A DNA stretch of 64,000 nt from JABJAG01 sp038137215 (lineage in GTDB: Bacteria > Pseudomonadota > Alphaproteobacteria > UBA6615): NCBI GenBank assembly GCA_038137215.1, contig JAYQBG010000014.1, forward strand, positions 5,900-69,899, in the 5' to 3' direction. The stretch's first letter is position 1; the number at the start of each line of letters is the position of its first letter. Both the position numbers and the translations under genes were made by a program. A model generated the notes under the pieces. The model had not been told where the DNA came from. It searched no databases and saw nothing but the letters and a program-made list of their open reading frames with translations. Of this stretch, positions 18,223-26,005 are shown piece after piece.

Positions 18223-18993
18223 AAAAGGATCGAAGTCGGCTTTGCGCATATTGGCAATGTGGCGGTCGGCAAGGGTCGCAAGCAGCAGGCCCCGGCGTTG
18301 TGCAGATGGAATGTTCACGCGCACCGCACGGGCTTCGGCAAGCAAGGTCTCCGCTTTCTCGACAATACGGCGAACAGCCCGTCCGAGACCTGCCGTCGGT
18401 TTCAGGTCGAACACACGACGCTGCTCAACCTCGTACGCCGTAAGCAGCTCATCCGGGAGATAGAGCCGCCGGGATTGCGCATGAAACGCCACCGACCGGG
18501 CAAGACCAACGAGAGCCCAGGCAGTTCCGATCTGTCCGGCCGCCTTTCGCGCCGGATCAACCCCGTGCATTGCATCCAGAACCAGTTCGGAAAGTCCCCC
18601 GGACGTGGCCCGGGCATAGGAGATGAGCGCGTCGAGATCGCTGGGCGGAGAATCATCCAGATCGCTCTCGCGCGCATCGATCAGCGCCTCAAGCGCCTGG
18701 CGGTCGAGACGATTGCGATGGCATGCCGTGACCAGCGCCTCGATGACCGGATGCTCGCGGGGAGTGCCGCCATAGATGCCATCGATCGTTTCCCGCCACC
18801 ATTGCAACCGGATCTGCCCCAGCAACGGTTCGCTGACGATTTCACGGGTGCGGGCTATTTCAAGATTGAAGGCATAAAGCGCCAGCGCATCGGCACGTGT
18901 TTCGGCTGGCAAGAACAGAGTCGTCAGATACCGGTCGTGATCCAGTCTCCGAACCTCGTTGAGACAGTACTCTTCGCTCTGAGTCAGGGGCAT
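18154..18993 (-). CDS. Squalene/phytoene synthase-fold protein, NDUFAF6-like
   Basis: A 279-residue protein with the trans-isoprenyl synthase fold. Hallmarks are YLTTLFLPAETRADALALYAFN, IRLQWWRETIDGIY, and TAWALVGLARSVAFHA. Where true synthases carry the first aspartate-rich motif there is IARTREIVSEPLLGQ, with no metal-binding DxxxD. This points to the NDUFAF6 group, which in mitochondria assists complex I assembly and has lost synthase activity. The context agrees: in alphaproteobacteria this gene commonly follows a Mth938/NDUFAF3-like gene and secDF, both present just upstream on the same strand. Catalytic inactivity is inferred. Confidence 0.75.
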   Translation of the reverse strand: MPLTQSEEYCLNEVRRLDHDRYLTTLFLPAETRADALALYAFNLEIARTREIVSEPLLGQIRLQWWRETIDGIYGGTPREHPVIEALVTACHRNRLDRQALEALIDARESDLDDSPPSDLDALISYARATSGGLSELVLDAMHGVDPARKAAGQIGTAWALVGLARSVAFHAQSRRLYLPDELLTAYEVEQRRVFDLKPTAGLGRAVRRIVEKAETLLAEARAVRVNIPSAQRRGLLLATLADRHIANMRKADFDPFAFSAGEPVRPIRLAWNAWRGRY

Positions 18994-19094
18994 ATGTGCG
19001 TATTTATTGGGGTCAAAAGGCCATGACGTACTACATATATCCGGTGCGGCGACTTTGCTATAGTCTGATTCGGATAATCACAGAGGGGGAAACA

Positions 19095-19190
19095 ATGAAA
19101 AATCCGTTAGAATCACTGCACATGACAATTGTGATGGGGGTCGTGCTGACCGTCATCATGGTTCTCGTGGCACAGGCAATCGCGGTTTAG
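19095..19190 (+). CDS. 31-residue single-pass membrane peptide
   Basis: ATGAAAAATCC at 19095 follows a strong AGAGGGGGAAACA ribosome site and encodes MKNPLESLHMTIVMGVVLTV plus 11 more residues, ending at TAG 19190. Residues 9-31 form one hydrophobic helix, preceded by a short polar N terminus. I do not recognise it. Its size, ribosome site and membrane helix resemble small accessory subunits of membrane complexes. It lies between the two halves of the complex I assembly-type block, beside an assembly gap. Confidence 0.5.
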   Translation: MKNPLESLHMTIVMGVVLTVIMVLVAQAIAV

Positions 19191-19205
19191 GCGAAGAACG
19201 GAGAC

Positions 19206-19268
19206 ATCGGTATTTTCGGCTTGAATATCCTCTGTGAGATACCAGTTCTCTGGTAGGCCCTATCGGGC
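19206..19268 (+). repeat. Inverted copy of 18061-18123
   Basis: Sixty-three bases equal the reverse complement of 18061-18123 except for two transitions. The copy ends exactly at the N run, in the near-palindrome GCCCTATCGGGC. Confidence 0.9.
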
Positions 19269-19278
19269 NNNNNNNNNN
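19269..19278. other. Assembly gap (10 N)
   Basis: Ten undetermined bases, probably a nominal scaffold gap. The true length and content are unknown, and the flanks are inverted copies of the 18.1 kb region. Confidence 0.98.
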
Positions 19279-19281
19279 TGT

Positions 19282-19384
19282 GCATGGTCCGCGGGAGAAC
19301 CGGGGCGCCCCCTACGGCTCGCCGGGACCGCCTGGCGCGGCCGCGACTCGCTCAGATGTTTCGGCTGAAACGCCCGGATAATCG
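19282..19384 (+). repeat. Inverted, diverged copy of 18120-18222
   Basis: One hundred and three bases align without gaps to the reverse complement of 18120-18222. There are eleven differences, ten of them T to G or A to C and one T to C. The first part re-encodes the last residues of the synthase-like protein (compare SAGEPVRPIRLAWNAWRGRY in the intact gene). The copy runs to three bases before the next start codon. The one-sided error spectrum looks like poor-quality sequence. Confidence 0.85.
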
Positions 19385-19386
19385 AG

Positions 19387-19890
19387 ATGGATATGGATTT
19401 TGCACTGCATCTCGTTCGCTGGCTTCATGTGGTCAGCGGCGTCATGTGGATCGGTCTGCTCTGGTATCTGAACTTCGTTCAGGTTCCCACGATGCCGAAG
19501 ATTCCCGATGAGATGAAGCCGGCGATCGGTAAGCATATTGCGCCGGCTGTTTTGTTCTGGTTCCGCTGGAGTGCCGCTTCAACCGTTCTGTTTGGTCTGT
19601 TGCTTGCGTGGATGAGCGGTTATCTCGGCAGCGCCCTGGCAATTGGCACAACGGGCGGCGGTCTTCCGACTGCTCTGCTCGGGATTGCCATGTGGTTCGG
19701 TTTGATCATGGCCTTCAATGTCTGGTTCGTGATCTGGCCCAATCAGAAAATTGCACTCGGCATTGTCGAGGCCGACGCGGACAAGAAACCCGCATCGGCA
19801 CGTCGTGCGATGCTGTTCTCACGGACCAACACATTGCTTTCGATCCCCATGCTCTACGGCATGGTCGCGTTTCAGAACCCGCCGTTCTAA
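19387..19890 (+). CDS. Membrane protein of the urate oxidase N-terminal (PuuD-like) family
   Basis: A 167-residue polytopic membrane protein. It starts near a family-like LHVVSGVMWIGLLWYLNFVQ, followed by helices around FRWSAASTVLFGLLLAW, LLGIAMWFGLIMAFNVWFVI and TLLSIPMLYGMVAF. This resembles the membrane domain at the N terminus of PuuD urate hydroxylases, but there is no cytochrome c domain with CxxCH. Urate activity is therefore not implied. The start ATG at 19387 lies three bases after the suspect inverted copy, so its true promoter and even its start may be missing. A strong terminator follows. Confidence 0.6.
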   Translation: MDMDFALHLVRWLHVVSGVMWIGLLWYLNFVQVPTMPKIPDEMKPAIGKHIAPAVLFWFRWSAASTVLFGLLLAWMSGYLGSALAIGTTGGGLPTALLGIAMWFGLIMAFNVWFVIWPNQKIALGIVEADADKKPASARRAMLFSRTNTLLSIPMLYGMVAFQNPPF

Positions 19891-19915
19891 ACGCATCGGA
19901 TCCAGAAATTTGACG

Positions 19916-19942
19916 CGGGGCCCTTCGGGGCCCCGTTTTTTT
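19916..19942 (+). terminator. Rho-independent terminator
   Basis: CGGGGCCC-TTCG-GGGCCCCG is a compact GC-rich hairpin with a TTCG loop, followed by seven T. It lies 26 bases after the membrane-protein stop. The convergent Mth938-like gene ends at 19945, just beyond it. Confidence 0.92.
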
Positions 19943-19944
19943 GC

Positions 19945-20337
19945 CTATGACTGATCTTCAGGCAGGACGATCAGCGCAGCGGCAACCCGCCGATCCTCGG
20001 ACAACAGAAGATTGAAGGTTCGTGCCGCGGCACCGGTGTCCATCGGTTCAAGAACGATGCCCGCTGCGCGCAATGCGTTCCGCAAAGACGGCGGTACAAA
20101 CTGCATACGCGCACCACATCCCAGAAGCAGGATTTCGATCCCCTTGGCCGCAGCGATCATGTCCGAGAAATGATGTTCGCCGAGCTCCTCAAAGGACGAA
20201 ACCGGCCATGCCACGGTTCGCTCGGGGAGCACCAGGACCGAACTGTTGAAGACCTCTCCCGAAATGCGAAACCGGCCGGGCCCATAGGCTTCGACGACCT
20301 GATAGGCCGCCGCCTGCCCCGTTGGATCGCTCGCCAC
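19945..20337 (-). CDS. Mth938/NDUFAF3-like protein
   Basis: A 130-residue single-domain protein of the Mth938-like (DUF498) fold. Typical segments are VVEAYGPGRFRISGEVF, VLVLPERTVAWPV, and ILLLGCGARMQFVPPSLRNAL with a cysteine in the conserved GxG loop, then MDTGAAARTFNLLLSEDRRVAAALI. The mitochondrial relative NDUFAF3 is a complex I assembly factor. It starts 3 bases after the secF stop on the same strand, so it is in the secDF transcription unit. A role in respiratory complex assembly is inferred from homology and the adjacent NDUFAF6-like gene. Confidence 0.85.
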   Translation of the reverse strand: MASDPTGQAAAYQVVEAYGPGRFRISGEVFNSSVLVLPERTVAWPVSSFEELGEHHFSDMIAAAKGIEILLLGCGARMQFVPPSLRNALRAAGIVLEPMDTGAAARTFNLLLSEDRRVAAALIVLPEDQS

Positions 20338-20339
20338 GA

Positions 20340-21308
20340 CTATTTTTCGGGCGGGGTATCGGCTTCGGAAGCCGCGCCGTCCTCCGCCTCACCCGGCTCT
20401 TCGAGAGAGAGACTGTCGCGCCGGAGCTTCAGCCCCAGCAGGACAGGCACGGCGATAAACACCGAGGAATAGGTTCCGATCACAACGCCCCAAATCATCG
20501 CCAGCGCAAAGTCCCGGATGATCGTGCCGCCGAAAATCGCCAGCGCGATCAGTGCAATCAGGGTCGTCACACTGGTCATGAAGGTCCGCGACAAGGTGCG
20601 GTTGGCCGCCAGGTTCAGCAGCGCATCCATGTCCAGTTTCTTGTACCGGCGTAGTTCCTCACGGACACGGTCATAGATCACCACCGTATCGTTGATCGAG
20701 TAGCCCGCAATGGTCAGGATCGCAGCAACAGTCGCCAGATTGAATTCCAACTGGGTCATTGCAAAAAGACCAATTGTCGTAATGACGTCATGGGTCAGCG
20801 CGATGACGGCCCCCACACCGAATTGCCATTCGAAGCGGAACCAGATGTAGATCAGGATCGCTCCGATCGCGAGCACCACGGCCCAGATCGCGGACTCGAT
20901 CAGTTCCGCACCAACTGTCGGCCCCACGAACTCGGTCCGCCGATACTCAGCCACATTGTCACCAAGCGCGTTCTTGATGACCTCGATAGCCTGAATCTGC
21001 TCCTCTTCGGCACCGTCCTGTTGCTGGACACGGATCAGGATGTCGTCCGGCGCACCGAATTCCTGAATTTGCACCTCACCAAGGCTAAGACCGCCGACAT
21101 CCTGACGAAGCTGCTCGACATCTGCCGGCCCTTCGGTCTTGATCTCGATCAGAATGCCGCCGCGAAAATCGATACCGAAATTCAGGCCCTGCACCAGAAA
21201 CAGTGCGATAGACGCAACGATCAGAATGGCGGACAGGGGATAGGAAAATCGCCGATATCCGACGAAATTCACGTTGGTGTTTTGCGGGACGATGTTGAGT
21301 TTGAACAT
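20340..21308 (-). CDS. secF: Protein translocase subunit SecF
   Basis: Inner-membrane partner of SecD that uses proton motive force to help pull proteins through SecYEG. It has 322 residues. The N-terminal helix is followed by FGIDFRGGILIEIKTEG, then the periplasmic P4 region, then the membrane block with TIAGYSINDTVVIYDRVREELR and NRTLSRTFMTSVTTLIALIAL. The C-terminal tail is acidic. It lies 9 bases after secD and 2 bases before the Mth938-like gene. Confidence 0.97.
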   Translation of the reverse strand: MFKLNIVPQNTNVNFVGYRRFSYPLSAILIVASIALFLVQGLNFGIDFRGGILIEIKTEGPADVEQLRQDVGGLSLGEVQIQEFGAPDDILIRVQQQDGAEEEQIQAIEVIKNALGDNVAEYRRTEFVGPTVGAELIESAIWAVVLAIGAILIYIWFRFEWQFGVGAVIALTHDVITTIGLFAMTQLEFNLATVAAILTIAGYSINDTVVIYDRVREELRRYKKLDMDALLNLAANRTLSRTFMTSVTTLIALIALAIFGGTIIRDFALAMIWGVVIGTYSSVFIAVPVLLGLKLRRDSLSLEEPGEAEDGAASEADTPPEK

Positions 21309-21317
21309 GTGGCGCCC

Positions 21318-22886
21318 CTAGATCGACAAGGTGTGCGGACGGCTACGACGAAGCCAGACGACAACGAACAACCGCGTCAGCATGAGTGCCGTGAACATCG
21401 AGGTCAGGATCCCGATCGACAGGGTCACCGCAAAGCCCTTGATCGGCCCCGACCCGAACTGGAAGAGCAGGATTGCAGCAATCAGGGTCGTCAAATTGGA
21501 ATCGATGATTGTGGTGAGCGCCCGTTTGTACCCGGCATCCACGGCCGAGATCGGCGTTCGCCCGTTCCGGGTCTCTTCCTTTATTCGTTCCAGGATCAGG
21601 ACATTCGCATCCACAGCCATACCGATGGTCAGCACGATACCCGCGATGCCCGGCAGGGTAAGTGTCGCCTGCAGGACCGAAAGCAACGCCACGATCAGAG
21701 ACAGGTTGAACAGCAATGCCACAGCCGCCATCACGCCGAACAGGCCGTAGCTCGCAATGATGAAGACGATCACAGCCGCCAGCCCGATCATGCTGGCGAT
21801 CTTGCCTGCCTCGATTGAGTCCTGCCCCAATCCCGGACCGACGGTGCGTTCTTCCAGGATGGACAATGGTGCGGGCAGCGCGCCCGCGCGCAGCACGAGC
21901 GAGAGATCATTCACCTCCTGGACCGAGAACTGACCCGTGATGATGCCACTTCCGCCCAAAATGGGGCTGCGGATCACCGGTGCGCTCACAACCTCGCGGT
22001 CAAGCACGATGGCAAGGCGAACCCCGACATTGTTCTGGGTCAGTTCACCAAACAAACGCCCGCCGGCCGTATCGAACCGGAAAGACACGATCGGCTGCCC
22101 GTCCTGGAAGGCCGGCTGGGCATCGACGAGCCGGTCGCCACCAACCTCGACTGTCCTGCGGACCACATAAGCAATACGTCCCTCCGCTTCGGGGCCGAAC
22201 AGCAGTTGTGAGCCCGGAGGAATGCGCCCATTCAGCGCATCCTGAAGGCTTGCGGATTCATCGACCAGATGAAACGTCAGCTTCGCCGTCTTGCCGATCA
22301 GACGCTTGATGCGTTCCGGATCCTTGATGCCGGGAAGTTGCACGAGAATGCGGCGTTCGCCCTGACGCTGAATGGTGGGCTCGGACACACCGGTCTCGTC
22401 AACACGGCGGCGAACGATCTCGATCGACTGCTCGAGCGCGTTGCGGATACGCTCCTGCTCGGTGTCTTCGGTCATGCTGAGCGCAAAATTGGAGTCGTTC
22501 TCGACAGTGAGTTCGAAGCCTTCCTCGATGTTGCGCAATTGGTCGCGAACGCTTTCGGAATCGGCAGGGTTGCGAAGACTGAACCGGATGGCCCCGTCCT
22601 CGACCCGAAGCCGGGTATAGCCGACACGTTCGCTGCGAAGTTCGCGGCGAACGCTGGATTCCACGGCTTCGAGCATGTCGCGGACAGCCACTTCGACCTC
22701 GACATCCAGCAGGAGCGACGCTCCCCCCTGCAGATCCAGTCCGAGGTTCATTTTCTTGGTGGGAAGGGCCCCGGATGTTGCAACTGCTTCCTCATCGAAG
22801 GACAGGAAATTGGGGACCGCATAAATCACGCCCAGCAGCGCGACAATGACCGTGACAATCATCGCCCAACGCGGATAGTTGACCAT
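21318..22886 (-). CDS. secD: Protein translocase subunit SecD
   Basis: Works with SecF and YajC in late steps of Sec export. It has 522 residues. LGLDLQGGASLLLDVE is the conserved motif after the first helix. The periplasmic P1 domain carries RRRVDETGVSEPTIQRQG and RILVQLPGIKDPERIK. The membrane part shows GMAVDANVLILERIKEE. It lies 24 bases downstream of yajC and 9 upstream of secF, the standard operon order. Confidence 0.97.
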   Translation of the reverse strand: MVNYPRWAMIVTVIVALLGVIYAVPNFLSFDEEAVATSGALPTKKMNLGLDLQGGASLLLDVEVEVAVRDMLEAVESSVRRELRSERVGYTRLRVEDGAIRFSLRNPADSESVRDQLRNIEEGFELTVENDSNFALSMTEDTEQERIRNALEQSIEIVRRRVDETGVSEPTIQRQGERRILVQLPGIKDPERIKRLIGKTAKLTFHLVDESASLQDALNGRIPPGSQLLFGPEAEGRIAYVVRRTVEVGGDRLVDAQPAFQDGQPIVSFRFDTAGGRLFGELTQNNVGVRLAIVLDREVVSAPVIRSPILGGSGIITGQFSVQEVNDLSLVLRAGALPAPLSILEERTVGPGLGQDSIEAGKIASMIGLAAVIVFIIASYGLFGVMAAVALLFNLSLIVALLSVLQATLTLPGIAGIVLTIGMAVDANVLILERIKEETRNGRTPISAVDAGYKRALTTIIDSNLTTLIAAILLFQFGSGPIKGFAVTLSIGILTSMFTALMLTRLFVVVWLRRSRPHTLSI

Positions 22887-22910
22887 AACGTCGCGCCTTG
22901 TTGCTTGTGC

Positions 22911-23339
22911 TTACTTGCGTCCGCCGAACAGGCCGCCCAGCAAACCGCCCGGCTTGCCGTCATTGGCGCCCGGACCGACCACGGTCGGCCCGCCCTTGCC
23001 GCCTGGCGGCGGGTTCGAATTGGCTGCGCCGCCGGGTTCGCTCAACACGTCAGAAATCGTGCCCCTGAGGATATCCACGCGCACGCCATCGGCGATCTCG
23101 ACCGTCACTTCGTCGTTCTCTTCCTTGACCTTGGTGATGGTCCCGATGATGCCGCCGCCGGTCAGCACCCGGTCGCCGCGCTTGACCATGCCGAGCATGG
23201 CACGGTGCGCCTTCATCTTCTTCTGCTGCGGACGGATCAGAAGGAAATAGAAAATGACGAAGATCAGAATGATTGGCAGGAATGATGCGAAGGCATCTCC
23301 TCCGCCACCTGCTTGCGCATAGGCCGGCGTGATAAACAT
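22911..23339 (-). CDS. yajC: Preprotein translocase accessory subunit YajC
   Basis: Small single-pass inner-membrane protein of the SecDF-YajC complex. It has 142 residues. The transmembrane helix near residues 19-36 is followed by RPQQKKMKAHRAML, the family hallmark, and GDRVLTGGGIIGTITKV. A Gly/Pro-rich tail of about 40 residues (ending GGLLGGLFGGRK) is longer than usual. It is the first gene of the yajC-secD-secF-Mth938 unit, and the promoter should lie in 23340-23489. Confidence 0.95.
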   Translation of the reverse strand: MFITPAYAQAGGGGDAFASFLPIILIFVIFYFLLIRPQQKKMKAHRAMLGMVKRGDRVLTGGGIIGTITKVKEENDEVTVEIADGVRVDILRGTISDVLSEPGGAANSNPPPGGKGGPTVVGPGANDGKPGGLLGGLFGGRK

Positions 23340-23489
23340 GTCTCCTCCAGGGTGCGTGGCTCAAAGTTGCCGGATGATAGCGGCGCGCGGTCGAATTGCA
23401 ATGTAGCTGTGGTGCGAAAATGCGTTTGAAATGCGGCATTTCGCCCGATAGGGTCCGCCCGCCTTCAACACCAGACTGGAAGTTGCCCG

Positions 23490-24365
23490 ATGAGCGAGCC
23501 CAATCTCGTCCCTCTCCTCACACGGATTGCCGAAGCCCTTGAACGAATTGCTCCGGATTCTGCGGCCGAGAGCGATTTGTCCGCAGCCGATGCCTTTGTC
23601 TGGCATGCCGAAGGTCAGGATGGCGGATATCTGGAGCCGGTTCCGGCCGTGAACCGGGTACCGCTGACGCTCCTGCAGGGCATCGACCGGCAGGCCGATA
23701 TTCTGATCGAAAACACACGGCGGTTCGCCAACGGCCTTCCCGCAAACAACGCCCTCCTTTGGGGCTCGCGCGGGACCGGGAAATCAAGTCTGGTGAAAGT
23801 CGCCCATGCCGAAATCAATGCCGAGGTCCCCGACGGGCTCCTGCTGGTCGAGATTCACCGCGAGGACATCCACACGCTCCCAGCGCTGCTAGCCATCCTT
23901 CGGGCGAGCGGACGGCAGGCAATCCTGTTCTGTGACGATCTGAGCTTCGACAACACCGACACCAGCTACAAGTCGCTGAAGGCGGTGCTGGAAGGCGGTA
24001 TCGAAGGCCGTCCGGAGAATGTGGTGTTTTACGCCACTTCAAACCGGCGTCACCTTTTGCCTCGGGACATGATCGAGAACGAACGTTCGACGGCGATCAA
24101 CCCCTCCGAAGCGATCGAAGAGAAAGTCTCCCTTTCGGACCGTTTCGGGCTGTGGCTGGGTTTCCACAACACCGATCAGGACACTTTCTTCGCGATGGTC
24201 GAAGCGTATTGCACCCATTTCGGGCTCGATATCGAGACCGATCAGCTTCGCGCCGAAGCCAAGGAATGGGCTGTGACCCGCGGGTCGCGCTCCGGCCGTG
24301 TGGCCTGGCAGTTCGTACAGGAGATTGCCGGCCGCCTTGGCAAGCCGATCGATCTGAGGGATTAG
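23490..24365 (+). CDS. DUF815 family AAA+ ATPase
   Basis: A 291-residue cytosolic ATPase with Walker A GSRGTGKSSLVK, Walker B AILFCDDLSF, a sensor region FYATSNRRHLLPRDM, and an arginine-rich C-terminal part. This is the DUF815 family, widespread in proteobacteria, of unknown role. The divergent start from yajC and the convergent, nearly touching 3' end with the nlpD-like gene (3 bases apart) leave it as a single-gene unit. Confidence 0.9.
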   Translation: MSEPNLVPLLTRIAEALERIAPDSAAESDLSAADAFVWHAEGQDGGYLEPVPAVNRVPLTLLQGIDRQADILIENTRRFANGLPANNALLWGSRGTGKSSLVKVAHAEINAEVPDGLLLVEIHREDIHTLPALLAILRASGRQAILFCDDLSFDNTDTSYKSLKAVLEGGIEGRPENVVFYATSNRRHLLPRDMIENERSTAINPSEAIEEKVSLSDRFGLWLGFHNTDQDTFFAMVEAYCTHFGLDIETDQLRAEAKEWAVTRGSRSGRVAWQFVQEIAGRLGKPIDLRD

Positions 24366-24368
24366 CAG

Positions 24369-25355
24369 CTAGCCGGGAAGATATCGCGACGGGTCGACCG
24401 CGCGCGTGCCCTGCCGCACTTCAAAATGGAGCTGGGGTGTATCGACACCACCCGTGGTACCGACCTTGCCGATCACCTGTCCGCGGGTGACCTTGTCCCC
24501 GCGTTCCACCAGAATCGCGTCGGTGTGCGCATAGGCGGTAATCAGTCCGCCCTCATGCTTGATCAGCAACAGATTCCCAAAACCGCGAATTTCCTGTCCC
24601 GCATAGGCCACGACACCGTTGTCCGCGGCCCGCACCGGCGCACCGCGCGGGGCTGCAATGTTGACACCGTCATTGTGCAACCCGTTTTCCTTTGCACCAA
24701 AGGACGACAGGACCCGGCCTTCGACCGGCCAGATGAACCCGGTTGAGGCCCGCGGTGGCGGCTTGGCGACGGTGACAACCGGCTTCGGCGGTTGCGGCTT
24801 GTCCAGGGGCCGGACCGTTACCGTGTCAGAGCGTGTATCCGGTGTCCCGGGACGGACCGGCGGGAGTGACGCCGTCTGCACCTGTCCCGCAGCGGTCTGC
24901 CGGGCCTGGCTGGCGTTCGCCGGCAGGCGCAGACGCTGGCCCACCTGAATGGTATAGGGCGGCTGCATGTTGTTCGTGCGCACCAGCGTGGCCATATCGA
25001 CGCCGAACCGGCGGGAAATCGCATAAACCGAATCCCCGCGCTGGACCACATAGCCCTGGGACTGCGGGAGCCGCAGCCGCTGGCCCGGTATCAGTGTGTA
25101 GGGTGGGCTAAGCGAGTTCCAGTCGATCAGCGCGCGGGTGGAAACACCGTAGCGTTGCGCGATGCCATAGACGGTGTCACCGCGCTGGATCAGGTGCCCT
25201 CCGGTCTGCGGCGCGGACGCCGTGCTGTTGTCATAGCTGCGATCGACAACCGGTGCCCGTCCGCCGGGGCTGGCACAGGCTGTCAGCATCGCCGTGGCAA
25301 GAAGCAGCCAGGCGGACATGCGGCCAATCCGCGTGATATCCGCAGATCGTTTCAC
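24369..25355 (-). CDS. NlpD-like lipoprotein: two LysM repeats and a degenerate LytM domain
   Basis: A 328-residue envelope protein that should bind peptidoglycan and activate a cell-separation amidase. It has a lipoprotein signal ending LLATAMLTACAS. Two LysM repeats follow (residues about 50-95 and 100-145, each with RGD-VY-I and PPYT-I-GQRLRLP patterns). A proline-rich linker and an M23/LytM domain from FIWPVEGRVLSSFG come last. At the active-site loop it reads HNDGVNIAAPRG: Asn replaces both the first zinc His and the Asp, as in NlpD-type activators. LHFEV is kept. Its place after pcm and surE matches the surE-pcm-nlpD order of many proteobacteria. Confidence 0.85.
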   Translation of the reverse strand: MKRSADITRIGRMSAWLLLATAMLTACASPGGRAPVVDRSYDNSTASAPQTGGHLIQRGDTVYGIAQRYGVSTRALIDWNSLSPPYTLIPGQRLRLPQSQGYVVQRGDSVYAISRRFGVDMATLVRTNNMQPPYTIQVGQRLRLPANASQARQTAAGQVQTASLPPVRPGTPDTRSDTVTVRPLDKPQPPKPVVTVAKPPPRASTGFIWPVEGRVLSSFGAKENGLHNDGVNIAAPRGAPVRAADNGVVAYAGQEIRGFGNLLLIKHEGGLITAYAHTDAILVERGDKVTRGQVIGKVGTTGGVDTPQLHFEVRQGTRAVDPSRYLPG

Positions 25356-25357
25356 GA

Positions 25358-26005
25358 TCAGGTTCCTGTTTCGGACGCAACGCCGGGCAACAACGGGACA
25401 AAGCGAACGTCCATGATGACTTCGCTTTCATACCCCTCTTCGGTGCGACGAAACCTGACCAGCTGCTGGACACGGTTCTGGCCGCCCACCGGCATCACCA
25501 TGATCCCGCCCACCTTCAACTGGTCGAGCAGGGATTGCGGCGGCTCGTCGCCAGCGGCGGTCACGCTGATCCGGTCAAATGGTGCCTGTTCAGGCCATCC
25601 CTTCATGCCGTCCCCTGCCATGGAAGTCACATTCGTCAGTCCGAGCGCTTCAAACCGCTTCTGGGCTTCCGCCAGCAAAGGCCTGTGACGCTCGATCGTG
25701 TACACCCGGCGACACAAATGGGACAAAATTGCGGCGTGATAGCCAGATCCGGTCCCGACTTCCAAAAGGATCTGTCGACTGTTGAGATCCAGCGCCTGGA
25801 TCATGGTGGCCACTATCAGCGGCTGGCTGAGGGTCTGGCCATAGCCGATTGGCAAGGCCGTGTCCTCATAGGCCCGGTCGATAAAGGTTTCCGGAACGAA
25901 CAGTTCGCGCGGCACGCTCTCAATGGCTGACAGCACCGCGGTGTTGGTGATGCCCGCGCTTCGCAGGCCGAGCACCAGCCGGGCGCGATGAGCCGGCGTG
26001 CTCAT
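25358..26005 (-). CDS. pcm: Protein-L-isoaspartate O-methyltransferase
   Basis: Repairs damaged proteins by methylating L-isoaspartyl residues. It has 215 residues. Family motifs are SVPRELFVPETF, YEDTALPIGYGQTLSQP, and the SAM site EVGTGSGYHAAIL, then GDGMKGWPEQAPFDRISVTA. It overlaps surE by 4 bases and lies 2 bases before the nlpD-like gene. All are in one minus-strand unit starting with serS or further up. Confidence 0.95.
   Translation of the reverse strand: MSTPAHRARLVLGLRSAGITNTAVLSAIESVPRELFVPETFIDRAYEDTALPIGYGQTLSQPLIVATMIQALDLNSRQILLEVGTGSGYHAAILSHLCRRVYTIERHRPLLAEAQKRFEALGLTNVTSMAGDGMKGWPEQAPFDRISVTAAGDEPPQSLLDQLKVGGIMVMPVGGQNRVQQLVRFRRTEEGYESEVIMDVRFVPLLPGVASETGT

Noticed and set aside
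18154..18993. Active phytoene or squalene synthase for carotenoid or hopanoid synthesis
   Set aside because: The first aspartate-rich metal motif is missing, and no carotenoid or hopanoid genes are near. Context fits the NDUFAF6-like group.
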